18,112 nt of DNA from NCBI GenBank assembly GCA_029239575.1, contig JARBUP010000021.1, positions 1 through 18,112 of the forward strand. Direction: 5' to 3'. This stretch comes from Bacillota bacterium (GTDB lineage Bacteria; Bacillota; Clostridia; Tissierellales; Sedimentibacteraceae). Position numbers and translations under genes: made by a program. The notes beneath the pieces are model-generated. The model was not told the DNA's origin, did not search any database, and saw nothing but the letters and a program-made list of their open reading frames with translations. Shown here one piece after another: positions 6,127 through 14,834 of the stretch. Each line of letters opens with the position of its first letter. Within the stretch, counting starts at the first letter, position 1.

Positions 6127-6871
6127 TACCTAATAAAATTATGTCTAAATCATATTTTCTAAGGGCGATTTGTATATTGGTTAGTGAATGATATTCTGTG
6201 TAATAATGTCCAGCATCTACAATACATAAATTATTTTTTAAAGCTTCTTGAGCTTGATGATATTTAATATCGCCAGTTATAAAAACATCAGCTTTTTTAT
6301 TAATAGCATCAAAAATAAACTCACTACCGCTTCCGCCACAAAATGCTACTGTTTTTATTGTTTTTGATTCATCATTACAATATAATTTAATACTTGGACA
6401 ATGTAAATTTGCTTTAACTGATTTTGTATAATCTATAATGTTTATAGGCTCTATTTCAGATATACCACCATATCCTACATTATCATATACAGTATGTAAT
6501 AAATCATACTGCATTATATTTAACTTTTCAGCAAGAACTTTATTAACGCCCTTTTCTGCTAAGTCAAAATTTGTATGCATACTGTAAATACATATGTCAT
6601 GTTTTATTAATTCTTTAATAATATTTCCGTCATATGAATCTAAATCAATTGATTTTATTGAACTAAAAATAAAAGGATGATGAGTTATTATTAAATCTAT
6701 ATTATTATTAATTGCAAATTGTAAGGAATTTTCATCGAAATCTAATATTACCATAATTTTTTTTATATCACTATTCATACTTCCTATTTGCAGTCCGCTG
6801 TTATCCCACTTTTCTTGCTGTTTTAATTTAAGCTCATCAAAAAGAATATTAATTATTTCGCTTAATTTCAA
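6098..6871 (-). CDS. Nif3-like dinuclear metal-centre hexameric protein
   Basis: This 257-residue member of the NIF3/DUF34 family (YqfO, YbgI) forms metal-binding toroids; its cellular role is unsettled, and database names such as GTP cyclohydrolase I type 2 homologue are loose. Visible motifs are WDNSGLQIG (22-30), ITHHP with metal ligands H64 and H65, MHTNFD (98-103) with H99 and D103, and GHYYTE (221-226) with H222 and E226. It lacks the middle insertion seen in the roughly 370-residue Bacillus form. The start is TTG at 6871, because family members begin at this MKLSEII position and GAGGAG lies 10 nt upstream. It overlaps the end of trmK by 23 nt, implying translational coupling; this trmK-nif3 pairing is common in Bacillota. 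Confidence 0.9.
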   Translation of the reverse strand: MKLSEIINILFDELKLKQQEKWDNSGLQIGSMNSDIKKIMVILDFDENSLQFAINNNIDLIITHHPFIFSSIKSIDLDSYDGNIIKELIKHDICIYSMHTNFDLAEKGVNKVLAEKLNIMQYDLLHTVYDNVGYGGISEIEPINIIDYTKSVKANLHCPSIKLYCNDESKTIKTVAFCGGSGSEFIFDAINKKADVFITGDIKYHQAQEALKNNLCIVDAGHYYTEYHSLTNIQIALRKYDLDIILLGINTVNEILL

Positions 6872-7586
6872 ATTTTATCAGCTCCTCTAATTGTTTGTTT
6901 TTATTTGTTAATGCAGTTATTTTTTCCTTGTATTCTAAATTATTTGTATTTTTTAGGCTTTTTATTATTTTATTATTAATATGTATTTGTTTATTTATAT
7001 AATCTATAAATATATTATCATTTTTTCTTAGTAAATGCTTACTTATTTCATAATATATTTCATTTTCTTCTTGTAAATTATTTTCATTCAAATTATTCAA
7101 ATTATTTAAATTATTTAAATTATTTGGTACAGCTTTTATTATAAAATAATAATGATGAAATTCTTTTACTATATTTTCATCTATAATTGAAAATCCATTT
7201 TGAAGTAAATATTTTCTAAGTTTATCTACATGAGTCATGGGTTGCAATATTAATTGTGATGCGTTTAAAGCTATTTTTTTTCTCATTTCTAAAATATCAG
7301 ATATTAAATCTCCGCCCATGCCTGCAATAATAATTGCATCAACTTCATTATCCTTTAATACTTCTAAACCGCTCCCTAATCTAAAATCACATTTATTAAA
7401 TAAACTCTTATTTTTTAAATGCTCTATGGCGCTGTTTAAAGGTCCTTTATTTAAATCAGTTGCTATAATTTTTTCACAGATATTTTCTGTTAAAAGCATT
7501 TCAGCAACATATCCATGGTCAGTTCCTATATCTGCAGCTATTTTACACTTAGAAACCATGCTTTTTATACATTCTAATCTATTCAT
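6849..7586 (-). CDS. trmK: tRNA (adenine(22)-N1)-methyltransferase TrmK
   Basis: This 245-residue SAM-dependent methyltransferase modifies A22 in the D-loop region of certain tRNAs. The N-terminal Rossmann domain shows the SAM-binding motif AADIGTDHGY (17-26), the acidic residue D44 in IATDLN, IIAGMGGDLI (86-95) and LILQPM (111-116), all diagnostic of TrmK. The C-terminal half is helical. An asparagine-leucine run NNLNNLNN (from 154) interrupts the domain junction and is encoded by four 9-bp repeats (7089-7124). AAAGGA precedes the ATG. It follows rpoD in the same direction after a terminator and overlaps nif3 downstream. Location rpoD-trmK-nif3 is the classic arrangement. Confidence 0.94.
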   Translation of the reverse strand: MNRLECIKSMVSKCKIAADIGTDHGYVAEMLLTENICEKIIATDLNKGPLNSAIEHLKNKSLFNKCDFRLGSGLEVLKDNEVDAIIIAGMGGDLISDILEMRKKIALNASQLILQPMTHVDKLRKYLLQNGFSIIDENIVKEFHHYYFIIKAVPNNLNNLNNLNNLNENNLQEENEIYYEISKHLLRKNDNIFIDYINKQIHINNKIIKSLKNTNNLEYKEKITALTNKNKQLEELIKFEIKRNN

Positions 7587-7607
7587 ATTATTATCCTTTA
7601 TTTTTAT

Positions 7608-7638
7608 AAAATCAAAATAGGACGCATATGCTGCGCCC
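7608..7638 (-). terminator. Terminator after dnaG-rpoD
   Basis: On the minus strand GGGCGCA / TGCGTCC form a 7-bp stem with one G-T wobble and a 5-nt loop (7620-7638), followed by TATTTTGATTTT. It lies 7 nt after the rpoD stop. trmK starts about 35 nt later with no obvious own promoter, so leaky readthrough is likely. Confidence 0.75.
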
Positions 7639-7644
7639 TTATTA

Positions 7645-8814
7645 TTATTCTAAATAATCTTTTAATTTTTTGCTTCTGCTTGGATGTCTTAACTTTCTAA
7701 GAGCTTTAGCTTCTATTTGTCTTATTCTTTCTCTTGTTACATCAAATTCTTTTCCAACTTCTTCTAATGTTCTTGCTCTTCCATCATCTAAACCAAAACG
7801 AAGTCTTAAAACCTTTTGCTCTCTGTCCGTTAAAGTATGAAGAACTGCTGAAAGTTGTTCTCTTAAAAGTGTGAATGTTGCAACATCGCTTGGTGCTTGA
7901 ACATCATCATCAGGTATGAAATCTCCAAGATGGCTGTCTTCTTCTTCGCCTATTGGTGTTTCAAGAGACACAGGTTCCTGTGCAATTTTTAAAATTTCTC
8001 TTACTTTATCAGGTTCCATTTCCATTTCAAGAGCTATTTCTTCAGGTGTTGCATCCCTACCTAATTCCTGTAATAGCTGACGTTTTATTCTTATTAATTT
8101 ATTGATTGTTTCAACCATATGAACTGGAATTCTAATAGTTCTTGCTTGGTCAGCTATAGCTCTTGTTATAGCCTGTCTAATCCACCACGTTGCATATGTG
8201 CTAAATTTAAACCCTTTTGTGTAGTCAAATTTCTCAACTGCTTTTATTAATCCAAGATTTCCTTCTTGAATTAAATCTAAAAACAGCATTCCTCTTCCTA
8301 CATATCTTTTAGCTATACTTACAACTAATCTTAAATTAGCTTCAGCTAATCTTTTTTTAGCTTCATCATCGCCGTCCTGCATGCGTTTAGCAAGTTCGAT
8401 TTCTTCTGTTGCCGAAAGCAATGGAACTTTACCAATTTCCTTTAAATACATTCTAACAGGATCATCAATATTGATTCCTTTTAAAATGTCATCATCGTTT
8501 GAACTAACAAAATATTCAATTTCTTCTTTTTCTTCTGTTTCAGACTCTTCATCTACTTTTTCAAGGACCATATCATCTTGAAAACCAAGAATTTCAAGAT
8601 CATTATCCTCAATAGTTTTATAAAAATCATCTATATATTCAGGACTAATGTCTAATTTTTCAAATGATCTAATAACTTCTTTATATGTTATAAATCCGTT
8701 TTTCTTTCCTTTTTCTATAAGCTTATTTTTTATTGAGTCTATTTTAGCCATGACTTCAGCATTTTTTGCAGAATCTAATTCTTTTTTTGCAGCCATATCT
8801 TTTTTTTCATCCAT
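7645..8814 (-). CDS. rpoD: RNA polymerase primary sigma factor RpoD/SigA
   Basis: This 389-residue housekeeping sigma factor directs RNA polymerase to -35/-10 promoters. An N-terminal region 1.1 (about 20-85) is followed by an acidic linker, region 1.2 (DPVRMYLKEIG, 118-128), the highly conserved region 2 (162-232, including SIAKRYVGRGM, FDYTKGFKFSTYATWWIRQ) that melts the -10, region 3 (about 233-310) and region 4 with the -35-binding helix-turn-helix (VTRERIRQIEAKALRKLRHP, 359-378). Length is standard for the Gram-positive form, without the large insertion of Proteobacteria. It follows dnaG after 3 nt, with GAGGAGG inside the dnaG end about 11 nt before ATG, so the pair is co-transcribed and coupled. 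Confidence 0.98.
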   Translation of the reverse strand: MDEKKDMAAKKELDSAKNAEVMAKIDSIKNKLIEKGKKNGFITYKEVIRSFEKLDISPEYIDDFYKTIEDNDLEILGFQDDMVLEKVDEESETEEKEEIEYFVSSNDDDILKGINIDDPVRMYLKEIGKVPLLSATEEIELAKRMQDGDDEAKKRLAEANLRLVVSIAKRYVGRGMLFLDLIQEGNLGLIKAVEKFDYTKGFKFSTYATWWIRQAITRAIADQARTIRIPVHMVETINKLIRIKRQLLQELGRDATPEEIALEMEMEPDKVREILKIAQEPVSLETPIGEEEDSHLGDFIPDDDVQAPSDVATFTLLREQLSAVLHTLTDREQKVLRLRFGLDDGRARTLEEVGKEFDVTRERIRQIEAKALRKLRHPSRSKKLKDYLE

Positions 8815-8817
8815 CGG

Positions 8818-10590
8818 TTAGCTAACCTCCTCTTTAGTTGATTTAATTTTTTTAGCGAGGCTAAAAATTTCATTCATTATTTCTTTATTTTCATTTATAT
8901 TATCAGATTGTTTTATGCTGTTTGTTAAAACTTCTTTTTTGTTTTCATAATATTTTATTTTAAGTCTCTTCATACAATCTTTAAATAAAGCCTCTAAATT
9001 ATCGTAATCAACATCTTCATCCTGCACAAAACTTCTAACATCTGCCATGTCTTTTAAGATTTCTTTTAAGCTGTCTTCATTTACATTTCCGTTTTTTATT
9101 TTACACTCATAAATTTGTTCAAAGACATTATAGTATTGAAGATCTTTAAAAGTATCTTCATTGACTATTTCTTTTAAATAAAGTGCAAAATCATCATCGA
9201 AATATATTAATTTAATTAGCTCCATTTCATGAGATGTAGTAATTTTATTAATATGCAATTTTTTTTCAATTGCTTGTGCTGGTACATTTTTTACAAAAGT
9301 TTTTTTCTTATTGAATTTTTTATTGTATTCTTTAATTATGGACTCTTTTGTTACCCCCATTTTTATGGACAGTTTTTCAAAAATTAATTCTTTTTCAATT
9401 TCTGAATTCACATTTACTATATTGTCAAAAAATATATTTATATATTCAACTTTTTTAGAAGTTTCATAAGATTCTTTAAAATGAAACTCTAAAAAATTAT
9501 AATAATCTAAAGAATTTTCTATTAATTTGTCGAATTTTTGCTTGCCGAATTTATTTAAATATTCATCCGGGTCCTTAGCATCTGGCATAATGACTACTTT
9601 TCCGTCAATATTATTTCTTTTTAACATATTCATTGCTTTTAAAGCTGCCTTTTGACCTGCATCATCAGAATCATAAACAACATAAAAATTAGTAGAATAT
9701 CTTTTCATGAGTTTTATTTGGTTTTCGGTTAATGAAGTTCCTAAAGATGCTACAGCAGTTGTTAGACCAAATGAATGCATTTTAATAACATCCATATAAC
9801 CTTCTACAAGAAAAAAGCCTTTTTCTTTTACTACTTCTTTAGCAATATGTATTCCAAATAAATTATTTCCTTTACTAAAAATAATACTTTCAGGTGAATT
9901 TATATATTTAGGTAAAGTGTTATCCAACACTCTGCCACCGAAACCTATTATTTTTTTCTTCAAATCAAAAATAGGAAACATTATTCTGTTTCTAAAACGA
10001 TCATAATATTTATTTGTTTTTTCAGTTTTAATAATCAATCCAGTTTTTAGAATTTCTTCTTCTGTATAGCCTTTTGATATTAAATGTTTTAGCAAATTAT
10101 CCCAATCAGAATTAGCATAACCAATTCCAAAGCTTTTTATTACATTAGAACCTAAATTTCTTTCATATAAATATTTTAATGCATCTCTATTCTTTGTTAA
10201 ATTACTATAAAAAAATGTTGCGGTTTCTCTATTAATATTATATAGCTTGTTTAACAATAATTTATTATCATTTGAAAATTCATTGTCATTTGTTTCTTCT
10301 AACATTATGTTAGCTCTCCTTGCAAGATATTCTGCAGCTTCTACAAAAGTATAATTTTTATACTTCATAAGAAAGTTAAGAGAATTGCCGCTTTCGCCAC
10401 ACCCAAAACAATGATATATTTGCTTTTGTGGTGATACAACAAAAGAAGGGGTCTTTTCTTTGTGAAAAGGACAATTTGTATTGTAATTAGCCCCTGCTTT
10501 TTTTAAAGGCAAAAAACCTTCTATTAAATCTACTATATTATTAGAATCTAAAATTCGATCTACAACATCCGAACTTAATTTATAGGGCAT
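8818..10590 (-). CDS. dnaG: DNA primase DnaG
   Basis: This 590-residue primase makes the RNA primers for DNA replication and works with the replicative helicase. The N-terminal CHC2 zinc finger has ligands C40, H43, C61 and C64 (CPFHKEKTPSF ... HCFGCGESG). The catalytic core includes RFRNRIMFPI (198-207) and the TOPRIM domain with EGYMDVIKMH (catalytic E263) and YDSDDAG (D307, D309). The last 150-200 residues are the divergent lysine-rich helicase-interacting region. Length matches the family. The ribosome binding site is weak (GGTGAT), and a near-consensus promoter lies at 10622-10650. The dnaG-rpoD operon is the usual macromolecular synthesis arrangement. Confidence 0.98.
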   Translation of the reverse strand: MPYKLSSDVVDRILDSNNIVDLIEGFLPLKKAGANYNTNCPFHKEKTPSFVVSPQKQIYHCFGCGESGNSLNFLMKYKNYTFVEAAEYLARRANIMLEETNDNEFSNDNKLLLNKLYNINRETATFFYSNLTKNRDALKYLYERNLGSNVIKSFGIGYANSDWDNLLKHLISKGYTEEEILKTGLIIKTEKTNKYYDRFRNRIMFPIFDLKKKIIGFGGRVLDNTLPKYINSPESIIFSKGNNLFGIHIAKEVVKEKGFFLVEGYMDVIKMHSFGLTTAVASLGTSLTENQIKLMKRYSTNFYVVYDSDDAGQKAALKAMNMLKRNNIDGKVVIMPDAKDPDEYLNKFGKQKFDKLIENSLDYYNFLEFHFKESYETSKKVEYINIFFDNIVNVNSEIEKELIFEKLSIKMGVTKESIIKEYNKKFNKKKTFVKNVPAQAIEKKLHINKITTSHEMELIKLIYFDDDFALYLKEIVNEDTFKDLQYYNVFEQIYECKIKNGNVNEDSLKEILKDMADVRSFVQDEDVDYDNLEALFKDCMKRLKIKYYENKKEVLTNSIKQSDNINENKEIMNEIFSLAKKIKSTKEEVS

Positions 10591-10621
10591 AAAATCACCA
10601 TTATTTCTACATTGAACATAA

Positions 10622-10650
10622 ATCTTAACATAGCATTAAAATTTTGTCAA
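10622..10650 (-). promoter_or_regulatory. Promoter of dnaG-rpoD
   Basis: On the minus strand a perfect TTGACA (10645-10650) and TAAGAT (10622-10627) are exactly 17 bp apart. The start would be near 10615, giving a leader of about 25 nt before dnaG. Confidence 0.85.
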
Positions 10651-10664
10651 CATTTTTTTATTTA

Positions 10665-11675
10665 TTATAATCGCCAAGGTTTTGGAATATATAATTCTTC
10701 AAACACTCTCATTGCATAGGTGTCTGTCATTCCTGCTATATAATCTTTAATAATTTCTAATTTTGAAAAATTATTTTCATTATATATTTTTAAATAAAAT
10801 TCAGGAAGTAAGTCGAAATTTTTTTTATAATACTCAAATATTTTTTGTAAGATAAATGCTATTTTATCATCTTCTGATTTTGCTATTTTATTATAATATA
10901 CATTTTCAAATAAAAACTCTCTAAGTTCTTTTGTAAGAAGAGCCATATCTGAACTCATTTTTATTTCACCATTCTTGCTGTTTTCTATTACATTGACAAT
11001 CATAGTATTAATTCTTTTGCCATGGGAATCACCTATGGATTTAATGAATTTTAAAGGAATTTGATTTGAATTAATAATGTTAGCTCTTTCTGCATCATCT
11101 AAATCATGATTTAAATAAGCTATTCTATCACATAAGCTAACTATTTGACCTTCTAAAGTGTTGGCTTTTAAATTGCTTGGATGATTTAATATTCCATCAC
11201 GAACTTCATTAGTTAAATTTAAACCTTGTTTGTCTTTTCTTATTTCAAGAAAATCTACAACTCTTAAACTTTGTTCATTGTGTTTAAATCCATTGTCCAA
11301 CAAATCACTTAATATTCTTTCACCCGTATGGCCAAAAGGTGTGTGGCCTAAATCATGACCAAGAGATATTGCTTCGGCTAAATCTTCATTTAAATTTAAG
11401 CTTCTTGCAATTGTACGAGCTATTTGTGAAACTTCTAATGTATGAGTTAAACGTGTCCTGTAATGATCTCCTTCAGGAGATAGAAATACTTGGGTTTTAT
11501 GTTTAAGTCTTCTAAAGGATTTTGAATGAATTATTCTATCCCTATCTCTTTGATATTCTGTTCTAATATCACATTTTTTTTCTTCAAATTTTCTTCCTGT
11601 TGAAAATTTGCTTTTAGAAGCATATTTAGATAAGTGTTCTACTTCAAACTGCTCATAAGTCTCTCTTATGTTCAT
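10665..11675 (-). CDS. dgt: dGTP triphosphohydrolase-like HD-domain protein
   Basis: This HD-superfamily phosphohydrolase of 336 residues belongs to the deoxyguanosinetriphosphatase-like group, which removes triphosphate from dNTPs and adjusts nucleotide pools. Metal-binding residues are visible as H78 (RLTHTLEVSQIAR), H107-D108 (SLGHDLGHTPFGH) and D183 (SLCDRIAYLNHDLDD). The N-terminal KTQVF...GDHYRTRL stretch is typical. The ATG at 11675 is chosen because AGAAGG lies 8 nt before it; the GTG three codons earlier falls inside that ribosome binding site. The gene follows the PDRP gene after 35 bp and precedes dnaG, as in many Clostridia. Strict dGTP specificity is not certain, since many Gram-positive homologues act on several dNTPs. 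Confidence 0.92.
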   Translation of the reverse strand: MNIRETYEQFEVEHLSKYASKSKFSTGRKFEEKKCDIRTEYQRDRDRIIHSKSFRRLKHKTQVFLSPEGDHYRTRLTHTLEVSQIARTIARSLNLNEDLAEAISLGHDLGHTPFGHTGERILSDLLDNGFKHNEQSLRVVDFLEIRKDKQGLNLTNEVRDGILNHPSNLKANTLEGQIVSLCDRIAYLNHDLDDAERANIINSNQIPLKFIKSIGDSHGKRINTMIVNVIENSKNGEIKMSSDMALLTKELREFLFENVYYNKIAKSEDDKIAFILQKIFEYYKKNFDLLPEFYLKIYNENNFSKLEIIKDYIAGMTDTYAMRVFEELYIPKPWRL

Positions 11676-11710
11676 GAAAGCCACCTTCTTTTAGAATTTA
11701 GAATACAATA

Positions 11711-12517
11711 CTAATTATCAATATCTATATATTCAAGAATTATAGACGCTGTTTCTTCAACAGCTCTGTTTGTTGTGTCTATAACTTTACAGTTTAAGCT
11801 TTTATAAATTTTTTCTGCATATTCAAGTTCTTTAAAAATTCTTTCTAAGCTTGCGTAATTAGCTGTATCTTTTAAACCCATGGCTTTTAATCGTTCTTTT
11901 CTTATTTTATTTAAATAATCAGAATCCAAAGTTAAACCTATTATTTTTTTTGGAGATATTAATTTAAGTTCTTCAGGAGGGCTTACTTCTGGAACTAAAG
12001 GTATGTTTGCTACTTTAACATTTTTATGAGCTAAATACATGGACAAAGGTGTTTTAGATGTTCTTGAAACTCCTATTAATACTACATCTGATAATAAAAT
12101 TCCTTTTGTGTCTTTGCCGTCGTCATATTTAACAGCAAACTCAACTGCTTCAATTTTTTTAAAATATTTTTCATCAAGTTTTCTGTTTAAACCTGGTTCC
12201 CTTTTTGGAGTGATACCAAGTTTATCAATTAAAGTAAGCATTGCAGGGGTCATTACATCCACTGCTGCTATATTGTTTTCTAAAGCTTTATCAATTAAAT
12301 AATTTTTTAAATCTTCAACAACTATAGTAAAAATTATAATTGAATTTTCATTTGCTGCTTTTGCTATTAAATTGTCCACATCATTTATATCATTTATATA
12401 TGGAACTATTTTAATTTCGAAGTTTGTTATATCAAATTGTTTTATTACTGATTTAGAAAGCTGTTCTGCAGTTTCTCCCATGGAATCGGAAACTGCATAT
12501 ATGTTTATTTTATCCAT
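11711..12517 (-). CDS. Pyruvate,phosphate dikinase regulatory protein (bifunctional kinase/phosphotransferase, DUF299)
   Basis: This 268-residue protein belongs to the PDRP/PSRP family (YqfL in Bacillus, PpsR in E. coli). It inactivates pyruvate,phosphate dikinase or PEP synthase by ADP-dependent threonine phosphorylation and reactivates it by phosphate-dependent dephosphorylation. The N-terminal AVSDSMGETAEQL and the P-loop GVSRTSKTPLS (149-159) are diagnostic; KREPGLNRKLDEKYF and IGLTLDSDYLNKIRKERL are further family signatures. AGGAG lies 5 nt before the ATG at 12517; a GTG two codons earlier overlaps that site and is unlikely to be used. It follows the ccpN-like gene after about 10 bp, a known ccpN-yqfL pairing for control of gluconeogenic flux. 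No ppdK gene is in this window. Confidence 0.93.
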   Translation of the reverse strand: MDKINIYAVSDSMGETAEQLSKSVIKQFDITNFEIKIVPYINDINDVDNLIAKAANENSIIIFTIVVEDLKNYLIDKALENNIAAVDVMTPAMLTLIDKLGITPKREPGLNRKLDEKYFKKIEAVEFAVKYDDGKDTKGILLSDVVLIGVSRTSKTPLSMYLAHKNVKVANIPLVPEVSPPEELKLISPKKIIGLTLDSDYLNKIRKERLKAMGLKDTANYASLERIFKELEYAEKIYKSLNCKVIDTTNRAVEETASIILEYIDIDN

Positions 12518-12527
12518 GGTCACTCCT

Positions 12528-13145
12528 TTATTTAGATATTTCTAACAAAGCTTTTGTAATGTTTGTTTTAGAAATTCTTCCTACAGCTTTCATTTGACCG
12601 TTAGATAAAATTTCAACTATTGGAATACAATCTATTTCGTTTTCTATTATTTTTTCTGCTGCATCAACGATTGATTCATCTTCTGTACAACTAATTATTT
12701 TTGGTTGTCTTGTCATTATAACAGCAACCGGCATTGTACTTAAATCTCCGCCATTCATTGATGCTTTTAATAAATCTTTTCTTGAAACAATTCCTTTAAG
12801 AATATCATTTTCTACAACAAAAAGAGTGCCCACATTTTCCAAAAAAATGGTCACTATTGAATCATAAACTGATGTTGATTCAGTAACTGCTATAGGAAGA
12901 GATTTTATATCATTTACTTTTATGGTAGATAACTTTTCAAAAACATCTTTATTACTGTTTTTAGTTGATATGAAATAACCTACTTTAGGTTTAGCGTCAA
13001 TCATGTTGCACATGGAAAGAACTGTTAAGTCAGGTCTCAAAGTTGCCCTTGTAAGTCCAAGTTTCTCAGCAATTGCTTCACCTGTTATAGGCTGATTCTT
13101 TTCTATTATTTCAATAATCATATTTTGCCTGTCTGAAAATTTAAT
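12528..13145 (-). CDS. ccpN: CcpN-like transcriptional repressor (HTH plus two CBS domains)
   Basis: This protein has an N-terminal winged helix (PITGEAIAEKLGLTRATL, 19-36; then RPDL and VGYF) followed by a pair of CBS domains (about 77-130 and 138-203), the layout of CcpN/YqzB, which represses gluconeogenic genes. I place the start at ATT 13143-13145, giving 205 residues. The eight codons before the first ATG (13121) read IKFSDRQN and match the family N-terminus (a Lys/Arg-rich IxLxxRQ helix), and AGAGGG lies exactly 5 nt before the ATT. No ATG, GTG or TTG occurs in frame before an upstream TAG. Starting at 13121 would remove the first helix and leave no ribosome binding site. It forms a unit with the PDRP gene. 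Confidence 0.88.
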   Translation of the reverse strand: MKFSDRQNMIIEIIEKNQPITGEAIAEKLGLTRATLRPDLTVLSMCNMIDAKPKVGYFISTKNSNKDVFEKLSTIKVNDIKSLPIAVTESTSVYDSIVTIFLENVGTLFVVENDILKGIVSRKDLLKASMNGGDLSTMPVAVIMTRQPKIISCTEDESIVDAAEKIIENEIDCIPIVEILSNGQMKAVGRISKTNITKALLEISK

Positions 13146-13167
13146 GTTATCCCTCTTTTCTTTATTC

Positions 13168-13190
13168 TAAGCGGGATAAATTCCCGCTTA
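13168..13190 (-). other. GC-rich hairpin between glyS and ccpN-like gene
   Basis: TAAGCGGGA / TCCCGCTTA form a perfect 9-bp stem with a 5-nt loop. It sits 20 nt after the glyS stop, but no T-tract follows on the minus strand, so it is a poor terminator. It may act as an mRNA processing or stabilising hairpin at the end of glyS. Confidence 0.5.
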
Positions 13191-13209
13191 TATTGTAAAT
13201 AGTATTGTA

Positions 13210-14604
13210 TTAAAATGTTATTTTATTATTTATAAAATTAACTAATTCATCTATTTTTACTCTTACTTGAACCATAGTGTCACGATCTCTAATAGTAACA
13301 GATTTATCATCTAATGAATCAAAATCAAATGTTATGCAATAAGGAGTTCCAACTTCATCATGTCTTCTATATCTTTTACCAATGCTTCCTGCATCATCAT
13401 AATCAACATTGAAATGCTTTTGAAGTTCATGATAAAGTTCTTCGGCTTGATCGTTTAATTTTTTAGTAAGAGGAAGAACTGCAGCTTTAAATGGTGCTAA
13501 AGCAGGGTGTAGTTTTAATACAACTCTATCCGTTCCGTCTTCTAAGATTTCTTCAGTATATGCATCAACTAAAAATGCTAATGTTACACGGTCAGCACCT
13601 AATGATGGTTCAATACAATATGGAACATATTTTTCATTAGTAACAGGGTCTTGATATGTTAAATCAGATCCAGAAGTAGTCATATGTGCTTTAAGGTCAA
13701 AATCTGTTCTGTCAGCAATACCCCAAAGCTCTCCCCATCCAAATGGGAATAAATATTCTATATCACTTGTTGCATTAGAATAATGCGATAATTCTGCTTG
13801 TTCATGATCTCTAAAACGAACTTTATCTTTTGACATTCCAAGATTTAATAACCAGTTCATAGAGAAATCTTTCCAATAATAGAACCATTGTAAATCTTCA
13901 CCTGGCTTGCAGAAAAATTCTAATTCCATTTGTTCAAATTCTCTTGTTCTAAAAGTAAAATTACCAGGAGTAATTTCATTTCTAAAAGATTTACCAATTT
14001 GTCCTATTCCGAATGGAACTTTTTTTCTTGTTGAACGAGTAACATTTTTAAAGTTTACAAATATTCCTTGAGCTGTTTCAGGTCTTAAATATATTTCGGA
14101 TTGAGAATCTTCCGTAACCCCTTGGAATGTTTTAAACATTAAATTAAATTTTCTAATTGCAGTAAAATTTGATTTCCCACAATCAGGACAAGAAAGTTTA
14201 TGTTCTAATATGTATGTTTCCATTTTATCGTTTGACCAACCGTCAACTACTTCTTCTTTGTTAGTCTCATGCATATAATCTTCTATTAATTTATCGGCTC
14301 TATGTCTTGAATTACATTCTTTACAGTCCATTAAAGGATCTGAGAAACCCCCAACGTGACCTGATGCCACCCAAGTAGTAGGATTCATTAGTATTGCAGA
14401 ATCTAAACCTACATTATATGGACTTTCTTGAATGAATTTTTTCCACCATGCTTTTTTAACATTATTTTTAATTTCCACTCCAAGAGGACCGTAATCCCAA
14501 GTATTCGCTAATCCACCATATATTTCAGAGCCTGGAAATATAATACCCCTTGATTTTGATAATGAAACAAGTTTTTCTAAATTATTTTTTTCATTTTTAG
14601 CCAT
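13210..14604 (-). CDS. glyS: Glycyl-tRNA synthetase, single-chain dimeric type
   Basis: This 464-residue class II synthetase charges tRNA-Gly. It is the alpha2 type shared with eukaryotes and archaea, not the alpha2beta2 GlyQ/GlyS type. Visible features are GGLANTWDYGPLG (30-42), a zinc-binding insertion with C94, C97, C139 and C142, RPETAQG (174-180), motif 2 around FRNEITP...FRTREFEQMELEFF (207-231), motif 3 with PSLGADR in the C-terminal half, and a C-terminal anticodon-binding domain with HPALAPFKAAVLPL. AGGAGG precedes the ATG. A glycine T-box lies directly upstream, which makes expression rise when tRNA-Gly is uncharged. The ccpN-like and PDRP genes follow on the same strand. Confidence 0.97.
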   Translation of the reverse strand: MAKNEKNNLEKLVSLSKSRGIIFPGSEIYGGLANTWDYGPLGVEIKNNVKKAWWKKFIQESPYNVGLDSAILMNPTTWVASGHVGGFSDPLMDCKECNSRHRADKLIEDYMHETNKEEVVDGWSNDKMETYILEHKLSCPDCGKSNFTAIRKFNLMFKTFQGVTEDSQSEIYLRPETAQGIFVNFKNVTRSTRKKVPFGIGQIGKSFRNEITPGNFTFRTREFEQMELEFFCKPGEDLQWFYYWKDFSMNWLLNLGMSKDKVRFRDHEQAELSHYSNATSDIEYLFPFGWGELWGIADRTDFDLKAHMTTSGSDLTYQDPVTNEKYVPYCIEPSLGADRVTLAFLVDAYTEEILEDGTDRVVLKLHPALAPFKAAVLPLTKKLNDQAEELYHELQKHFNVDYDDAGSIGKRYRRHDEVGTPYCITFDFDSLDDKSVTIRDRDTMVQVRVKIDELVNFINNKITF

Positions 14605-14625
14605 AATATCCTCCTTTTTTATAAT

Positions 14626-14825
14626 AAAAAAAATCCTTCATCCCATATAGGGACGAAAGATTATTTCCGCGGTTCCACCCTATTTGATAAGTATTATATA
14701 ATACTTATCCTCTTTAAAAATCAGCTCCAAAGTTCCTTTCGTTCATATTTTATTATCAGTTCACACCAACCCTGACTCTCTTTAAATAATTTATGATTTA
14801 CTTTTCTTTTTCATAGCTGCTTAAC
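14626..14825 (-). promoter_or_regulatory. Glycine T-box riboswitch with terminator, upstream of glyS
   Basis: On the minus strand the invariant T-box AGGGTGGAACCGCGG lies at 14667-14681. Upstream are a Stem I with the terminal loop GGTTGGTGTGAA, the stretch GGAACTTTGGAGCTG whose GGA (14734-14736) is the probable glycine specifier codon, and a Stem III hairpin GATAAGTATTA/TAATACTTATC (14686-14709). Downstream, ATCTTTCGTCCC/GGGATGAAGGAT plus eight Ts form the terminator (14626-14661). Uncharged tRNA-Gly would pair with the specifier and with TGGA in the T-box, blocking the terminator and allowing glyS transcription. Confidence 0.96.
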
Positions 14826-14834
14826 ATTAAGTAT

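Noticed and set aside
11676..11684. GTG start for dgt three codons upstream, and likewise GTG 12521-12523 for the PDRP gene
   Set aside because: Both GTG codons fall inside the AGAAGG or AGGAG ribosome binding site of the following ATG, so they cannot be used with it.
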